Positions 7,832 to 16,362 of a DNA stretch of 37,859 nucleotides are shown in pieces (position 1 is the stretch's first letter; each line of letters begins with the position of its first letter). The position numbers were made by a program, and so were the translations under genes. The DNA lies in assembly GCA_005882275.1 (NCBI GenBank), contig VBAK01000152.1, positions 1 through 37,859 of the forward strand, given 5' to 3'. This DNA comes from Candidatus Segetimicrobium genomatis (GTDB lineage Bacteria > Sysuimicrobiota > Sysuimicrobiia > Sysuimicrobiales > Segetimicrobiaceae). Under the pieces are notes generated by a model. The model had not been told where the DNA came from. It did no database searches and saw nothing but the letters and a program-made list of their open reading frames with translations.

Positions 7832-8347
7832 ATGGAGACCGCGGCCGCAGACGCGGCGGCGCGCGTCCGGGTGCGCTTCGCCCTCAACGGATCCCCGGTC
7901 GACGTGTGGGCCGCGCCCCACGAGACGCTGCTCGCCGTCCTCCGGGATACGCTCGGGGCGACCGAGGTGAAGTACGGCTGCGGCGAGGGCGTGTGCGGGA
8001 CCTGCACGGTCCTCCTCGACGGGGCGCCCATCAATGCCTGCCTGCTGCTCGCCGTTCAGGCGGCCGGCCGCGCGGTGACGACGGTCAAGGGGTTGGGGGC
8101 GGAGGGCCGCCTCCACCCTCTGCAGGGGGCCTTCGTGGCGCACGAAGCGGCTCAATGCGGCTTCTGCACCCCCGGCATGCTGCTCGTCGCGCACGCCTTT
8201 CTCGCCGATCACCCCCGTCCGACCCGGGACGAGATCCGGTCCGCGATCGCGGGAAACCTGTGCCGGTGCACGGGCTATACGCGGATTGTCGACGCGATCG
8301 AGGCCTGCGCGGGATCGGGCACGGACGCGCGCGGGGAACCGGCGTAA
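7832..8347 (+). CDS. Xanthine dehydrogenase family, 2Fe-2S (S) subunit
   Basis: A 171-residue iron-sulfur subunit. The plant-type ferredoxin domain has Cys50, Cys55, Cys58 and Cys70 for the first cluster. The helical domain has Cys109, Cys112, Cys144 and Cys146 (CGFC and CRCTGY) for the second, the complete set for this family. The ATG at 7832 follows a GTG at 7829 in the same frame; GGGAG at 7825-7829 overlaps that GTG, so ATG is preferred although spacing is tight. It lies 10 bases after the FAD subunit and 2 bases before the large subunit. Confidence 0.93.
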   Translation: METAAADAAARVRVRFALNGSPVDVWAAPHETLLAVLRDTLGATEVKYGCGEGVCGTCTVLLDGAPINACLLLAVQAAGRAVTTVKGLGAEGRLHPLQGAFVAHEAAQCGFCTPGMLLVAHAFLADHPRPTRDEIRSAIAGNLCRCTGYTRIVDAIEACAGSGTDARGEPA

Positions 8348-8349
8348 CG

Positions 8350-10680
8350 ATGGCGCGGCCCGCCGAACCCCCCGCTCCCTTCCGCATCGTCGGCCGGCCC
8401 CTGCCGCGCTTTGACGTCGCCGACAAGGTTCAGGGGACCACGCTCTACGCCGCCGACTGGCGCCTCCCGGGGATGCTGGCCGGGCGCATTCTCCGGGCCG
8501 TCTATCCATCCGCCCGGATCCGGCGCATCTCCGTGGAGAAGGCCCGCGCCCTCCCGGGGGTGGCGGCCGTGCTGACGGCGGACGATGTCCCCCAAAACGC
8601 GCTGCACGAGGATCCGACCGGCCTCGGCCTCTCCTCGTTTGCCACCCCCGTGCTGGCCGCCGATCGGGTGCGGTACCAGGGCGAGCCCGTCGCGCTCGTG
8701 GCGGCGGAGTCGGAGGTCCTCGCCCAGGCCGCCCTCCAGGCGATCGAGGTGGACTACGAGCCGCTCCCCGGCGTGTTCGATGCCGGCACGGCGCTGGCAG
8801 CCGACGCTCCGCGCGTTCACCCGGACCGGGAGAATCTCCTCATCCACTGGAAGCTACGGCAGGGCGACGTGGAGGGCGCGTTCCGCCAAGCGGACGCCGT
8901 CGTGGAGCGCACGTACCGGACCCAGCGGGTGGATCACGCCGCGCTCGAGCCGGAGGCGGCCGTGGCCTGGGTCGACGGCGACGGGGTGGTCACGATCCGC
9001 GCCGCGACACAGGTCATCGAGCACTTCCGGGAGATCGCGGAGATCCTCCGCCTCCCCCACAACAAGGTGCGCGTCATGGCGCCGTTCCTCGGCGGAGGGT
9101 TCGGGGGCAAGGAGGATATGACCGTCGAGCCCTACGCCGCGCTGCTGGCCTGGAAGACGCGGCGCCCGGTGCGGATGATGTGGACCCGTCAGGAGTCCCT
9201 GCTCGCCCGTCCGAAGCGCCATCCGTTCACGATGGCCTACAAGACTGGGGCGACCAGGGACGGCCGCCTCGTCGCCCAGGAGATCAGCCTGCTGGCCGAT
9301 GCCGGCCCGTACCCGCTCCTCTCGCCCCGGGTGGTGTTCGCCGCCCTGGTCGTCGGCTGCGGTCCGTACCGGGTGCCCAACGTCAAGATCGACGCCCGGG
9401 CGGTGTTCACGAACAACGTCCCTACCAGCGCCATGCGCGGGTTTGGAGCGATGCAGGTCACCTTTGCCTACGAGTCCCAGATGGATCTCCTCGCCGAGCA
9501 GTTGGGCATGTCCGCGCTCGAGATCCGGTCCCGGAACTTTCTCCAGAAGGGAGACCGCCTCCCCACGGGCGAGGCACTCGAGACCGAGGCCGCGCTCCCC
9601 CGCATCACCGCGCGGGCCGTGGACGCGCTGGGCGAGCGGAGCCGGCCCTCGGCTCCGTCCGGCCGCGTCGGCCGGGGGATCGCCTGCAACATGCAGCCGT
9701 ACGGCCGCACGGTCTGGTTCCGCGACCGCGCCCAGGCGTGGATCGGCTTCGAAGCCGATGGCGCGCTGGTGATTCGCGCGGGGATCACGGACCTCGGAGG
9801 CGGCCAGGCCGCCTCGCTGGCGCAGCTCGCCGCCGAGGTCCTCGGCGTCTCCCCCGACCGCATCGCCGTCCACATCGGGGACAGCGCCCTCACCCCCCTC
9901 GCCGGGGGGACCTTCGCGACGCGGCAGCTCTATATGTCGGGGAACGCCGTCGTGAAGGCCGCGGGGGAACTCCGGGCGATGATGATCCCGGTCGCGGCCT
10001 CGCTGCTCGAAGCCGCGGAGCCGGACGTGCAGTTCGCCGGCAACCACGCCGGCGTCATCGGCGCCCCCGAGCGGACCATCGCGCTGGCCCGCGTCGTCAA
10101 GGAATGCGCCCGCCGGGGCATCCCCACGTCGCTCCTGTCCGGGTTCCAGGGAGAGCACGCCGCCCCGATCGACCTGGAAACGGGACAGGGGAGGACCTTT
10201 CCCGACTACACGTTTGGGTGCCACGCCGTCGAGGTGGAGGTCGATGCGGAGACGGGAACCGTCAGGGTGCTCAAGCTCGCGGCATGCCACGATGTCGGAC
10301 GCGCCATCAACCCACAGAGCGTCGAGGGGCAGATCCAGGGGGGCGCCGTCATGGGAGCGGGGCAGGCCCTGATGGAGGAGGTGGCGGTCGAGGCGGGCAT
10401 CAACCTCACCACGTTCTTCGCCGGCTATCTCATCCCGACGGCGATGGACATGCCCGATGTGCGTGCCCTCGTGGTCGAGTCCGGGGAAGGCAAGGGCCCG
10501 TTCAGCGCGCGCGGCATCGGCGAGCCGCCCACGGGGCCTCCGCCGGCGGCGGTCGCGGCGGCGATTCAGGACGCCGTCGGCGTGCGGCTCATGGAACTGC
10601 CGATGACGTCCGAGCGGGTCTTCGACGCGGTCCGAGCCCGGCCGGCCCGGCCCGAGCACGAGGCGCGCGGGAAAGTCTAG
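8350..10680 (+). CDS. Xanthine dehydrogenase family, molybdopterin-binding (L) subunit
   Basis: A 776-residue catalytic subunit. It contains GGGFGGKE (248-255), which binds the molybdopterin cofactor, AMRGFGAMQ (361-369) and the C-terminal GIGEPP, whose Glu725 corresponds to the general-base glutamate of the xanthine oxidase family. The CO dehydrogenase active-site loop with the AYRCSFR signature is absent, so this is a hydroxylase of a heterocycle or aldehyde, not a CoxL CO dehydrogenase. Residues around the active site (PTSAMRGFG) do not identify the substrate. The ATG is 2 bases after the small subunit stop. The ORF extends upstream only as a shadow of that gene. Confidence 0.93.
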   Translation: MARPAEPPAPFRIVGRPLPRFDVADKVQGTTLYAADWRLPGMLAGRILRAVYPSARIRRISVEKARALPGVAAVLTADDVPQNALHEDPTGLGLSSFATPVLAADRVRYQGEPVALVAAESEVLAQAALQAIEVDYEPLPGVFDAGTALAADAPRVHPDRENLLIHWKLRQGDVEGAFRQADAVVERTYRTQRVDHAALEPEAAVAWVDGDGVVTIRAATQVIEHFREIAEILRLPHNKVRVMAPFLGGGFGGKEDMTVEPYAALLAWKTRRPVRMMWTRQESLLARPKRHPFTMAYKTGATRDGRLVAQEISLLADAGPYPLLSPRVVFAALVVGCGPYRVPNVKIDARAVFTNNVPTSAMRGFGAMQVTFAYESQMDLLAEQLGMSALEIRSRNFLQKGDRLPTGEALETEAALPRITARAVDALGERSRPSAPSGRVGRGIACNMQPYGRTVWFRDRAQAWIGFEADGALVIRAGITDLGGGQAASLAQLAAEVLGVSPDRIAVHIGDSALTPLAGGTFATRQLYMSGNAVVKAAGELRAMMIPVAASLLEAAEPDVQFAGNHAGVIGAPERTIALARVVKECARRGIPTSLLSGFQGEHAAPIDLETGQGRTFPDYTFGCHAVEVEVDAETGTVRVLKLAACHDVGRAINPQSVEGQIQGGAVMGAGQALMEEVAVEAGINLTTFFAGYLIPTAMDMPDVRALVVESGEGKGPFSARGIGEPPTGPPPAAVAAAIQDAVGVRLMELPMTSERVFDAVRARPARPEHEARGKV

Positions 10681-10692
10681 GAGGTGCAGCGC

Positions 10693-11667
10693 ATGGCAGG
10701 GCGAGAGGTGCAGTACGGGGTGGCGCTCGAGAATTTCACGCCCCATCCGGCTGAGCCGAGCATCGATGGCATCATGGAGTACGCGGCCCGGGCGGAAGCC
10801 CTGGGATTTCATTCCGCCTGGGTCTGGGACCACATCCTCCTGGGGACCCGGCGGCCGTTCCCCTTCCTGGAAGCGCTGTCGACCCTGGCGGCGCTTGCGG
10901 TGCGCACCAGCCGCCTCAGGCTCGGGACCGGGGTGTGCGTGCTGCCGCTGCGGAATCCGGTGGTCCTCGCCAAGGTCCTCGCCAGCGTCGATCACCTGTC
11001 GAAAGGCAGGCTCATCCTGGGCGTCGCCGCGGGCTGGTACACGCGCGAGTTCGAGGCCTGCGGGGTGCCGTTCACCGAGCGGGGCAAGATCTTCGTGCGC
11101 AACCTGGACATCGTCAAGCGCTTCTGGACCGAACCACAGGTGGAAGGCGCGGTCGACGGCTACACCTTCAATGGCGCGGTGATGCTGCCGAGACCGGTGC
11201 AGCGGCCGCGGCCTCCGATCCTCCTCGGCGGATACGTCGATACCGTGTTCAAACGGATTGTCCGGCATGGGGACGGCTGGCTGACCTACTTTTATACGCC
11301 GGACAGCTTTCGGAAGGCCTGGGCCCGGCTCCATCACCTGGCCCGGGAGGGGGGTCGCGATCCCGCGGAGCTTCGGAACGTGAGCCAGTTGCCGATCTGC
11401 GTCGCCCGAACGTTCGAGGAGGCCGATCGCGGGATCCGGGAGTTCATCGGCCGGTACTTCGACGTGGCCCCGTGGAGCGAGTCGACACCCGACAGCGCCA
11501 TCCGCGGGACCCCCGACCAGTGCGCCGAACAGCTGGCCCGCCACATTCAGGCCGGCGTCGAGCACATCGTGTTCGTGCCGGCCGACTACCGCACGAGCCA
11601 GCTCGACCTGATCGCCCAGGAGGTCATCCCCCGCCTTCGGGGCATGACGACGGGGGTGACGGCGTGA
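10693..11667 (+). CDS. LLM-class flavin (possibly F420)-dependent oxidoreductase
   Basis: A 324-residue luciferase-like monooxygenase-fold protein. It shows WVWDHILLGTRRPFPFLEALS, a block RLRLGTGVCVLPLRNPVVLAKVLASVDHLSKGRLILGVAAGW typical of the family's F420/FMN-binding TIM barrel, and ILLGGYVDTVFKR. The start is the ATG at 10693: GGAGGTG at 10680-10686, overlapping the previous stop, gives ideal spacing, so the in-frame GTG at 10684 is rejected. F420 synthesis genes at 16-17 kb make F420 a plausible cofactor, but FMN cannot be excluded. The stop overlaps the CoA-transferase start (GTGA at 11664-11667), so its product probably feeds that enzyme. Confidence 0.88.
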   Translation: MAGREVQYGVALENFTPHPAEPSIDGIMEYAARAEALGFHSAWVWDHILLGTRRPFPFLEALSTLAALAVRTSRLRLGTGVCVLPLRNPVVLAKVLASVDHLSKGRLILGVAAGWYTREFEACGVPFTERGKIFVRNLDIVKRFWTEPQVEGAVDGYTFNGAVMLPRPVQRPRPPILLGGYVDTVFKRIVRHGDGWLTYFYTPDSFRKAWARLHHLAREGGRDPAELRNVSQLPICVARTFEEADRGIREFIGRYFDVAPWSESTPDSAIRGTPDQCAEQLARHIQAGVEHIVFVPADYRTSQLDLIAQEVIPRLRGMTTGVTA

Positions 11668-12614
11668 GCGAGTTGACCTTTGTTGACGCGAGACGCCGCC
11701 TGGAGGCCAAGGACCGGTCGCTGCGCGACAAACGCACCTCCCTCGTCGAGGCGGCGGCGCTCGTCAAGGACGGCGATCATGTCGCCATCGGCGGGTGCCT
11801 CTACTCGCGCACCCCGATGGCCGTGCTCCGGGAGCTCCTCCGGCAGCGGCGGGGCCGCCTGACCCTGTCGCGCAACCTGATGTGCTACGAGGGCGAGCTG
11901 TTCATGGTCGCCGGGGCCACCCAGGAGCTCGTCACGAGCTGGATGGGCATCGGCCTTCCGTGGGGGCTCTCGCGGGTGCTGCGGGAGTTCGTCGAAGGCG
12001 GGCGCGCCCGCATGGAGGAGTGGAGTCATCTGGCGATGGGACTCCGGTATCGGGCGGGGGCCATGGGCGTGCCGTTCCTGCCCACGCTGTCGATGCTCGG
12101 GTCGGACCTCCGGAAGACGGCGGCCGCCAAGACGATGGTCTGTCCCTTCACCGGCGCGCAGTTGTGTCTCGTGCCGGCGCTCTTCCCGGACGTCGCGGTG
12201 GTCCACGTGCACCGGGCGGACCGCTTCGGCAACGCGCAGATCGACGGATACCCCCACATGGACGCCGACCTGGCCTCCGCCGCCTCCACGGTGATCCTGA
12301 CCACCGAAGAGATCGTCGACACCGACGAGATCCGCCGGACGGCGGACCGCACGGCCATCCCGTTTTTCGCCGTGGACGCGGTCGTCGAGGTGCCGTACGG
12401 CGCGTTTCCGCACGAATGCTACGGCCTCTACGAGGCTGACCTCGACCACATCGGAGCCTACGCGCGCCGGGTGGGCTCCGAGGGCGTCGAGGCCGTCCGC
12501 GGCTACCTGCAAGACTATGTGTATGGCCCGGAGACGTTCGACGCGTACCTGGCGCTGTTCGGACCGTCCCGGCTCGACCGCGCGCGGCAGGCGGCGCGCG
12601 AGCTGACGCGGTAG
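11664..12614 (+). CDS. CoA-transferase family I, subunit A (glutaconate CoA-transferase type)
   Basis: A 316-residue subunit beginning at GTG 11664, in a GTGA overlap with the oxidoreductase. It has the family opening SLVEAAALVKDGDHVAIGG, the central LPTLSMLGSDL and the nucleotide-proximal VVHVHRADRFGNAQIDGY, typical of GctA-like subunits. With subunit B it would move CoA between a carboxylic acid and an acyl-CoA, or act as a ring-opening hydrolase as some relatives (IpdAB) do. Its position after two oxidative enzymes suggests activation or cleavage of a catabolic acid. The substrate is unknown. Confidence 0.9.
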   Translation: MSELTFVDARRRLEAKDRSLRDKRTSLVEAAALVKDGDHVAIGGCLYSRTPMAVLRELLRQRRGRLTLSRNLMCYEGELFMVAGATQELVTSWMGIGLPWGLSRVLREFVEGGRARMEEWSHLAMGLRYRAGAMGVPFLPTLSMLGSDLRKTAAAKTMVCPFTGAQLCLVPALFPDVAVVHVHRADRFGNAQIDGYPHMDADLASAASTVILTTEEIVDTDEIRRTADRTAIPFFAVDAVVEVPYGAFPHECYGLYEADLDHIGAYARRVGSEGVEAVRGYLQDYVYGPETFDAYLALFGPSRLDRARQAARELTR

Positions 12615-12615
12615 C

Positions 12616-13386
12616 ATGGCATACACGGCCTCCGAGCTCCTCGCGGTGACCTCGAGCCGCCTCCTCGCCGACCACAAGATCGTCTTCGCCGGGGTGGGGA
12701 CGCCGCTCTTGGCCTCCGCGCTGGCGCGCGCCACGCACGCGCCCAACCTGACGATCGTCGTGGAAGGCGGGGTCATCGGCCTGGAGGCGCAGCCCGGGCG
12801 GCTCCCCATCTCGACCAACGAAATGCGCGCGGGCCGCCGCGCCGTGATGCTCCCGTCGATCACGGAGATCTTCCTCTACGCCCAGCGGGGATTCTTCGAC
12901 TACGGGTTTCTCGGAGGCGCGCAGATCGATCCCTACGGCAACATCAACACCTCCGTGATCGGCCCGGCGGAGCGGCCGCGGGTGCGCCTCCCGGGAAGCG
13001 GCGGCGCCTGCGACATCATCTCCCACTGCCGGGAGATCCTCATCGTCACGACGCACGAGCGGCGCCGGTTCGTGGAGCGCGTGGACTTCGTGACGAGCCC
13101 CGGGTACCTCACCGGCGGGGAGGCGCGCGCGCAGGCCGGGCTGCTCTTCGGCGCGCTCACGTGGGTCGTGACCGATCTCGCCCTGATGCGCTTCCACCCC
13201 GAGACCAGGCGCATGCAGGTCGATGCGCTTCAGGCCGGGGTGGAGGTCCAGCAGGTTCGGGACAACACGGGATTCGACCTCGAGGTGCCCCCGGTTCCCG
13301 CCCGGCTCTCGCCTCCTGCCGAGAACGAACTGCGGATTCTGCGGCAACTCGATCCCGACCGGCTGTTCCTGGGGCCCATCGGGTGA
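12616..13386 (+). CDS. CoA-transferase family I, subunit B (glutaconate CoA-transferase type)
   Basis: A 256-residue partner subunit, starting 1 base after subunit A. It contains VFAGVGTPLLASALARATHAP, the VVEGGVIG segment whose Glu is the candidate catalytic glutamate by comparison with GctB, FLGGAQIDPYGNINTSVIG, and the LPGSGGACDI oxyanion/CoA loop. About 190 bases without a gene follow, so the operon may end here or continue through a weak promoter. Assignment to GctB-like proteins is firm; the exact reaction is not. Confidence 0.9.
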   Translation: MAYTASELLAVTSSRLLADHKIVFAGVGTPLLASALARATHAPNLTIVVEGGVIGLEAQPGRLPISTNEMRAGRRAVMLPSITEIFLYAQRGFFDYGFLGGAQIDPYGNINTSVIGPAERPRVRLPGSGGACDIISHCREILIVTTHERRRFVERVDFVTSPGYLTGGEARAQAGLLFGALTWVVTDLALMRFHPETRRMQVDALQAGVEVQQVRDNTGFDLEVPPVPARLSPPAENELRILRQLDPDRLFLGPIG

Positions 13387-13579
13387 TCTCCTGGGGAGGC
13401 CCCACTGCAGGCGACGTTATGCTTGAGATTCGAACTCGGGTGACGCAAACTCATCCGGGTACGCAGAAAGGAAGAGAGTATTTCCCCCGGCGATCTCGAA
13501 TTCAGGAAGGTGGCCGGAGGGCCGTGCCCGGGACGCGATGGCGGGGAGGCCCGCCGCACCGGGGAGGAGGGGGACCCAG

Positions 13580-14677
13580 ATGGACTTCACCGTGGTCGGC
13601 GCCGGGGCGATCGGGGGGACGGTCGGCGCGCACCTGGTCCGCGCGGGCCACGACGTGCTCTTCGTCGACACGGTCGCCGAGCACGTGGAGGCGATCCGGC
13701 GGGACGGCCTGGCGATCGAGGGGCGCGCCCCCTTCACGGCGCGGGCGCGGGCGGTGACGGCCGGCGCGCTCGCCGGTGCGCTGGGCGGGCGGCGGCTGGA
13801 CGCGGTCCTGCTGGCGGTCAAGGCGATGCACACCGCCGCGGCGCTCGAGCCCCTCGTGCCCCTCTTGGGACCCGACAGTTTCGTCGTGTCGTTGCAGAAC
13901 GGGCTCAACGAGAAGGTGATCGCCGCCCGTGTGGGGGCGGCCCGGACCGTCGGCGCGTTCGTCAACTTCGGCGCGGACTACCAGTCCCCCGGGCGCATCC
14001 TCTACGGCGGCGGCGGGGCGCTCTATCTCGGCGAGCTGGACGGCCAGATCACCCCGAGGCTCGAGCAGTTGGGCGGCATCTTGCGCGCGGCCTTCCTCGA
14101 GAACACCACGCTCACCGCGAACATCTGGGGCTATCTGTGGGGAAAACTCGGGTACGGCTCGATGCTCTTCGCCACAGCGGTCGTCGACGAGACGATCGCC
14201 GACGTGCTGGCGGACGCGGCGTCGCGGCCGCTCCTGGCCAACCTGGCGGGGGAAGTCGTCCGGGTCGCGGATGCCGAGGGCGTGCGCAGCGAGGGGTTTG
14301 ACGGCTACGACCCCGACGCGATGCGGTTCACCCAGCCCCGCAACTGGGCCGCCATCCACCAGAGCCTCGACCGGCTGGCGGCCTTCAACCGGGCGTCCCT
14401 CAAGCAGAAGAGCGGCGTCTGGCGGGATCTCGCGGTGCGCCACCGCCGCACGGAGGTCGACGATCAGATCGGGGTGATCGTCCGGGCGGCCGAGGAGCAC
14501 GGGTGCCCGGTCCCGCTGAACCGGCGCCTCGTGGAGATCGTTCACGACCTGGAGGAGGGCCGGCGCTCGATGAGCGCCGCGAACCTCGATGATCTGCGCA
14601 GGCTCAACGAACAGGCCTATGCCGAATCGGGCCGGGGGAGGCCGTCTCTTGCCGAGCAGCGTCCGCGCATCCGTTGA
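13580..14677 (+). CDS. Ketopantoate reductase (ApbA/PanE) family dehydrogenase
   Basis: A 365-residue NAD(P)-binding dehydrogenase. Gly-rich dinucleotide motif VVGAGAIGG (residues 5-13), the family block VSLQNGLNEK, and the catalytic-lysine segment YLWGKLGYG. It is longer than PanE (about 300 residues) because of extra sequence between the two domains and an Arg-rich end. This is common in catabolic paralogues, so it may reduce or oxidise a different 2-oxo acid rather than make pantoate. The start at ATG 13580 follows GGGGAGGAGGGGG; the open frame back to 13538 lacks a site. The 3' end overlaps the M20 gene by 29 bases. Confidence 0.85.
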   Translation: MDFTVVGAGAIGGTVGAHLVRAGHDVLFVDTVAEHVEAIRRDGLAIEGRAPFTARARAVTAGALAGALGGRRLDAVLLAVKAMHTAAALEPLVPLLGPDSFVVSLQNGLNEKVIAARVGAARTVGAFVNFGADYQSPGRILYGGGGALYLGELDGQITPRLEQLGGILRAAFLENTTLTANIWGYLWGKLGYGSMLFATAVVDETIADVLADAASRPLLANLAGEVVRVADAEGVRSEGFDGYDPDAMRFTQPRNWAAIHQSLDRLAAFNRASLKQKSGVWRDLAVRHRRTEVDDQIGVIVRAAEEHGCPVPLNRRLVEIVHDLEEGRRSMSAANLDDLRRLNEQAYAESGRGRPSLAEQRPRIR

Positions 14678-15785
14678 CCGGAACCTGGAGGCCTTCCTGA
14701 CGGACCTCCGGAGATTTGTGGAGACCGAATCGCCGACCGTGGACAAGGCGGCGTGCGACCGGGCCGGCGGGTACCTTGCCGGATTGTTCGCAGAATACAC
14801 GCGGGCGGAGATCATCCGGCATCCGCAGCCGGGGTGGGGGGATCACTTCGAAGCGAGGGTGGGGAGCGGGGCGCGGCGGATCCTGCTCCTCGGTCACTTC
14901 GACACCGTGTGGCCGATCGGGACGATCGCGCGCCTGCCGTGCCGCGTGGATGGGGACCGCTTCACCGGGCCCGGCAGCTTCGACATGAAGTACGGCGATC
15001 TCCAGGCCGCGTGGGGCCTGCGCCTCGTGGTGGACGCGGGGGCGCTGCGCGACCGGACCTTCGTGTTCTTCGGCAACTCCGATGAAGAGGTGGGCAGTCC
15101 CACCTCCCGTCCGATCATCGAGCGCCTCGCCCGCGAATCCGAGTCCGTTCTCGTCCTCGAGCCCTCGGTGGGGGCGGCGGGGGCGGTGAAACTCTGGCGG
15201 AAGGGCGTGGGGATGTATCGCCTCGAGGTGGAAGGCGTGGCGAGCCATGCCGGGGCCGACCCGGAGCAGGGGCGCAGCGCGGTGCTCGAGATGGCGCACC
15301 AGATCATCGATCTCCACGGGTTGAACGACGCCGCGAAAGGCACCACGGTCAACGTCGGCGTCGTGCGCGGCGGGACCCGGTCGAACGTCGTGGCGGCGCA
15401 TGCCGAGGCGGAGATCGACCTCCGGGTTCGGACGGCGGACGAGGCCCGACGGGCCGACGAGCGGATCTTGAGCCGGCCGGCCTTCGTGGACGGCACCGCG
15501 GTCCGCGCCCGGGGTGGGCTCAACCGCCCGCCGATGGAGGAGACGCCGGCGTCCCGCCGCCTGTACGAGAAGGCGAGGCGCCTGGCGGCGGAGGAGGGGT
15601 TCGACCTCCCGGCCGGCGGGACCGGCGGCGGCAGCGACGGCAACTTCACGGCCGCGCTCGGCGTGCCGACCCTGGACGGTCTGGGGGCGGTGGGGGACGG
15701 CGGGCACGCCGACCACGAGCATGTGCGGGTGTCCACCATCGCCCCGCGGCTCGCCTGGTTTACCCGGCTGCTGATGGAGGTGTAG
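14649..15785 (+). CDS. M20 family metallopeptidase (carboxypeptidase G2 type)
   Basis: A 378-residue zinc hydrolase. Metal ligands are visible: His83 and Asp85 in LLGHFDTVWP, Asp112 in GPGSFDMKYG, Glu146/Glu147 in NSDEEVGS, Glu171 in LVLEPS, and the terminal GGHADHEHV. The dimerisation domain begins around SHAGADPEQGRSA. These match CPG2-like glutamate carboxypeptidases and amidohydrolases. The start is uncertain: TTG at 14649 has GGGGGAGG with good spacing, while an ATG at 14619 has no site. No signal peptide is visible, so it acts in the cytoplasm. It would release an amino acid from an amide. Its end overlaps cofC on the other strand by 26 bases. Confidence 0.9.
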   Translation: MPSSVRASVDRNLEAFLTDLRRFVETESPTVDKAACDRAGGYLAGLFAEYTRAEIIRHPQPGWGDHFEARVGSGARRILLLGHFDTVWPIGTIARLPCRVDGDRFTGPGSFDMKYGDLQAAWGLRLVVDAGALRDRTFVFFGNSDEEVGSPTSRPIIERLARESESVLVLEPSVGAAGAVKLWRKGVGMYRLEVEGVASHAGADPEQGRSAVLEMAHQIIDLHGLNDAAKGTTVNVGVVRGGTRSNVVAAHAEAEIDLRVRTADEARRADERILSRPAFVDGTAVRARGGLNRPPMEETPASRRLYEKARRLAAEEGFDLPAGGTGGGSDGNFTAALGVPTLDGLGAVGDGGHADHEHVRVSTIAPRLAWFTRLLMEV

Positions 15786-16362
15786 CCGCCCGGACCGAGA
15801 CGAGGTCTGCTTCGGTATCCACATCAAAGGTGAGACCCGGCCGCCGCACTTCGACGATCCCAAGGCCCAGCGCGCGGCTGCGGCGCCGGTGGGCCGCCAG
15901 GCTCCCGGGTCCGTAGGCCGGCCGGAAGGTAATGCCGGGGGGCACCAGCATGGCGTTCGTCCCGCCATCCTTCGACGGGGCGAGCGCGAGCGAGCGCGCC
16001 CGCCCGGCGCGGAGCAGCGCGATGATGTCGGCGGGGCGCAGGAACGGCAGATCGGCGGCCACGACGAGGATGCCGTGCGACCCGCCGGCGAGGCGCAGAA
16101 ACGCCTCGGCCAGGGCGGCGTTCAGCTCAGGATAGGGGTCGAGGATGGCCCGCGCTCCCCACGCGGCCGCCTGTGCCTGGACGGCGACATCAGGCGTCAT
16201 GATGATGGTATCCTCGATGTCCGGCACCGCCCTCAGGGTGGCGCACACCGTTCGCAGGAGCGCCAGACTCAGCGTCGCTCGCGCCGGACCGGACAGCGCG
16301 CCTGCCAGCCGGCTCTTGGCGTCCGGCAGCGGCTTCTGGGGGACAATGGCGCGGACCCTCAC
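15760..16362 (-). CDS. cofC: 2-phospho-L-lactate (or phosphoenolpyruvate) guanylyltransferase
   Basis: A 200-residue nucleotidyltransferase of coenzyme F420 synthesis. It joins GTP to 2-phospholactate or phosphoenolpyruvate, giving the activated side chain used by CofD. It has the CofC opening VPQKPLPDAKSRLAG, the VVAADLPFLRPADI metal/GTP loop and APSKDGGTNAM, all conserved in the family. The GTG start overlaps the CofD stop as GTGA (16362-16359). It is the last gene of the minus-strand trio and converges on the M20 gene with a 26-base overlap. Confidence 0.9.
   Translation of the reverse strand: MRVRAIVPQKPLPDAKSRLAGALSGPARATLSLALLRTVCATLRAVPDIEDTIIMTPDVAVQAQAAAWGARAILDPYPELNAALAEAFLRLAGGSHGILVVAADLPFLRPADIIALLRAGRARSLALAPSKDGGTNAMLVPPGITFRPAYGPGSLAAHRRRSRALGLGIVEVRRPGLTFDVDTEADLVSVRAATPPSAAG

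Noticed and set aside
5194-8034. 946-codon open frame on the minus strand
   Set aside because: It is antisense to the DUF1989, PLP and molybdenum-hydroxylase genes. Its composition is Arg/Gly/Pro-rich with no domain, a typical GC-rich shadow frame.
8350-10680. CO dehydrogenase large subunit (CoxL form I)
   Set aside because: The AYRCSFR active-site loop is absent; the corresponding place reads AMRGFGAMQ, as in other xanthine-oxidase family members.
8854-11565. 903-codon open frame on the minus strand
   Set aside because: It is antisense to the well-supported Mo subunit and the luciferase-like gene and shows no recognisable motif.
13420-13470. tRNA-like GATTCGAAC string
   Set aside because: It resembles a T-loop but no acceptor, anticodon or D arm can be folded around it.
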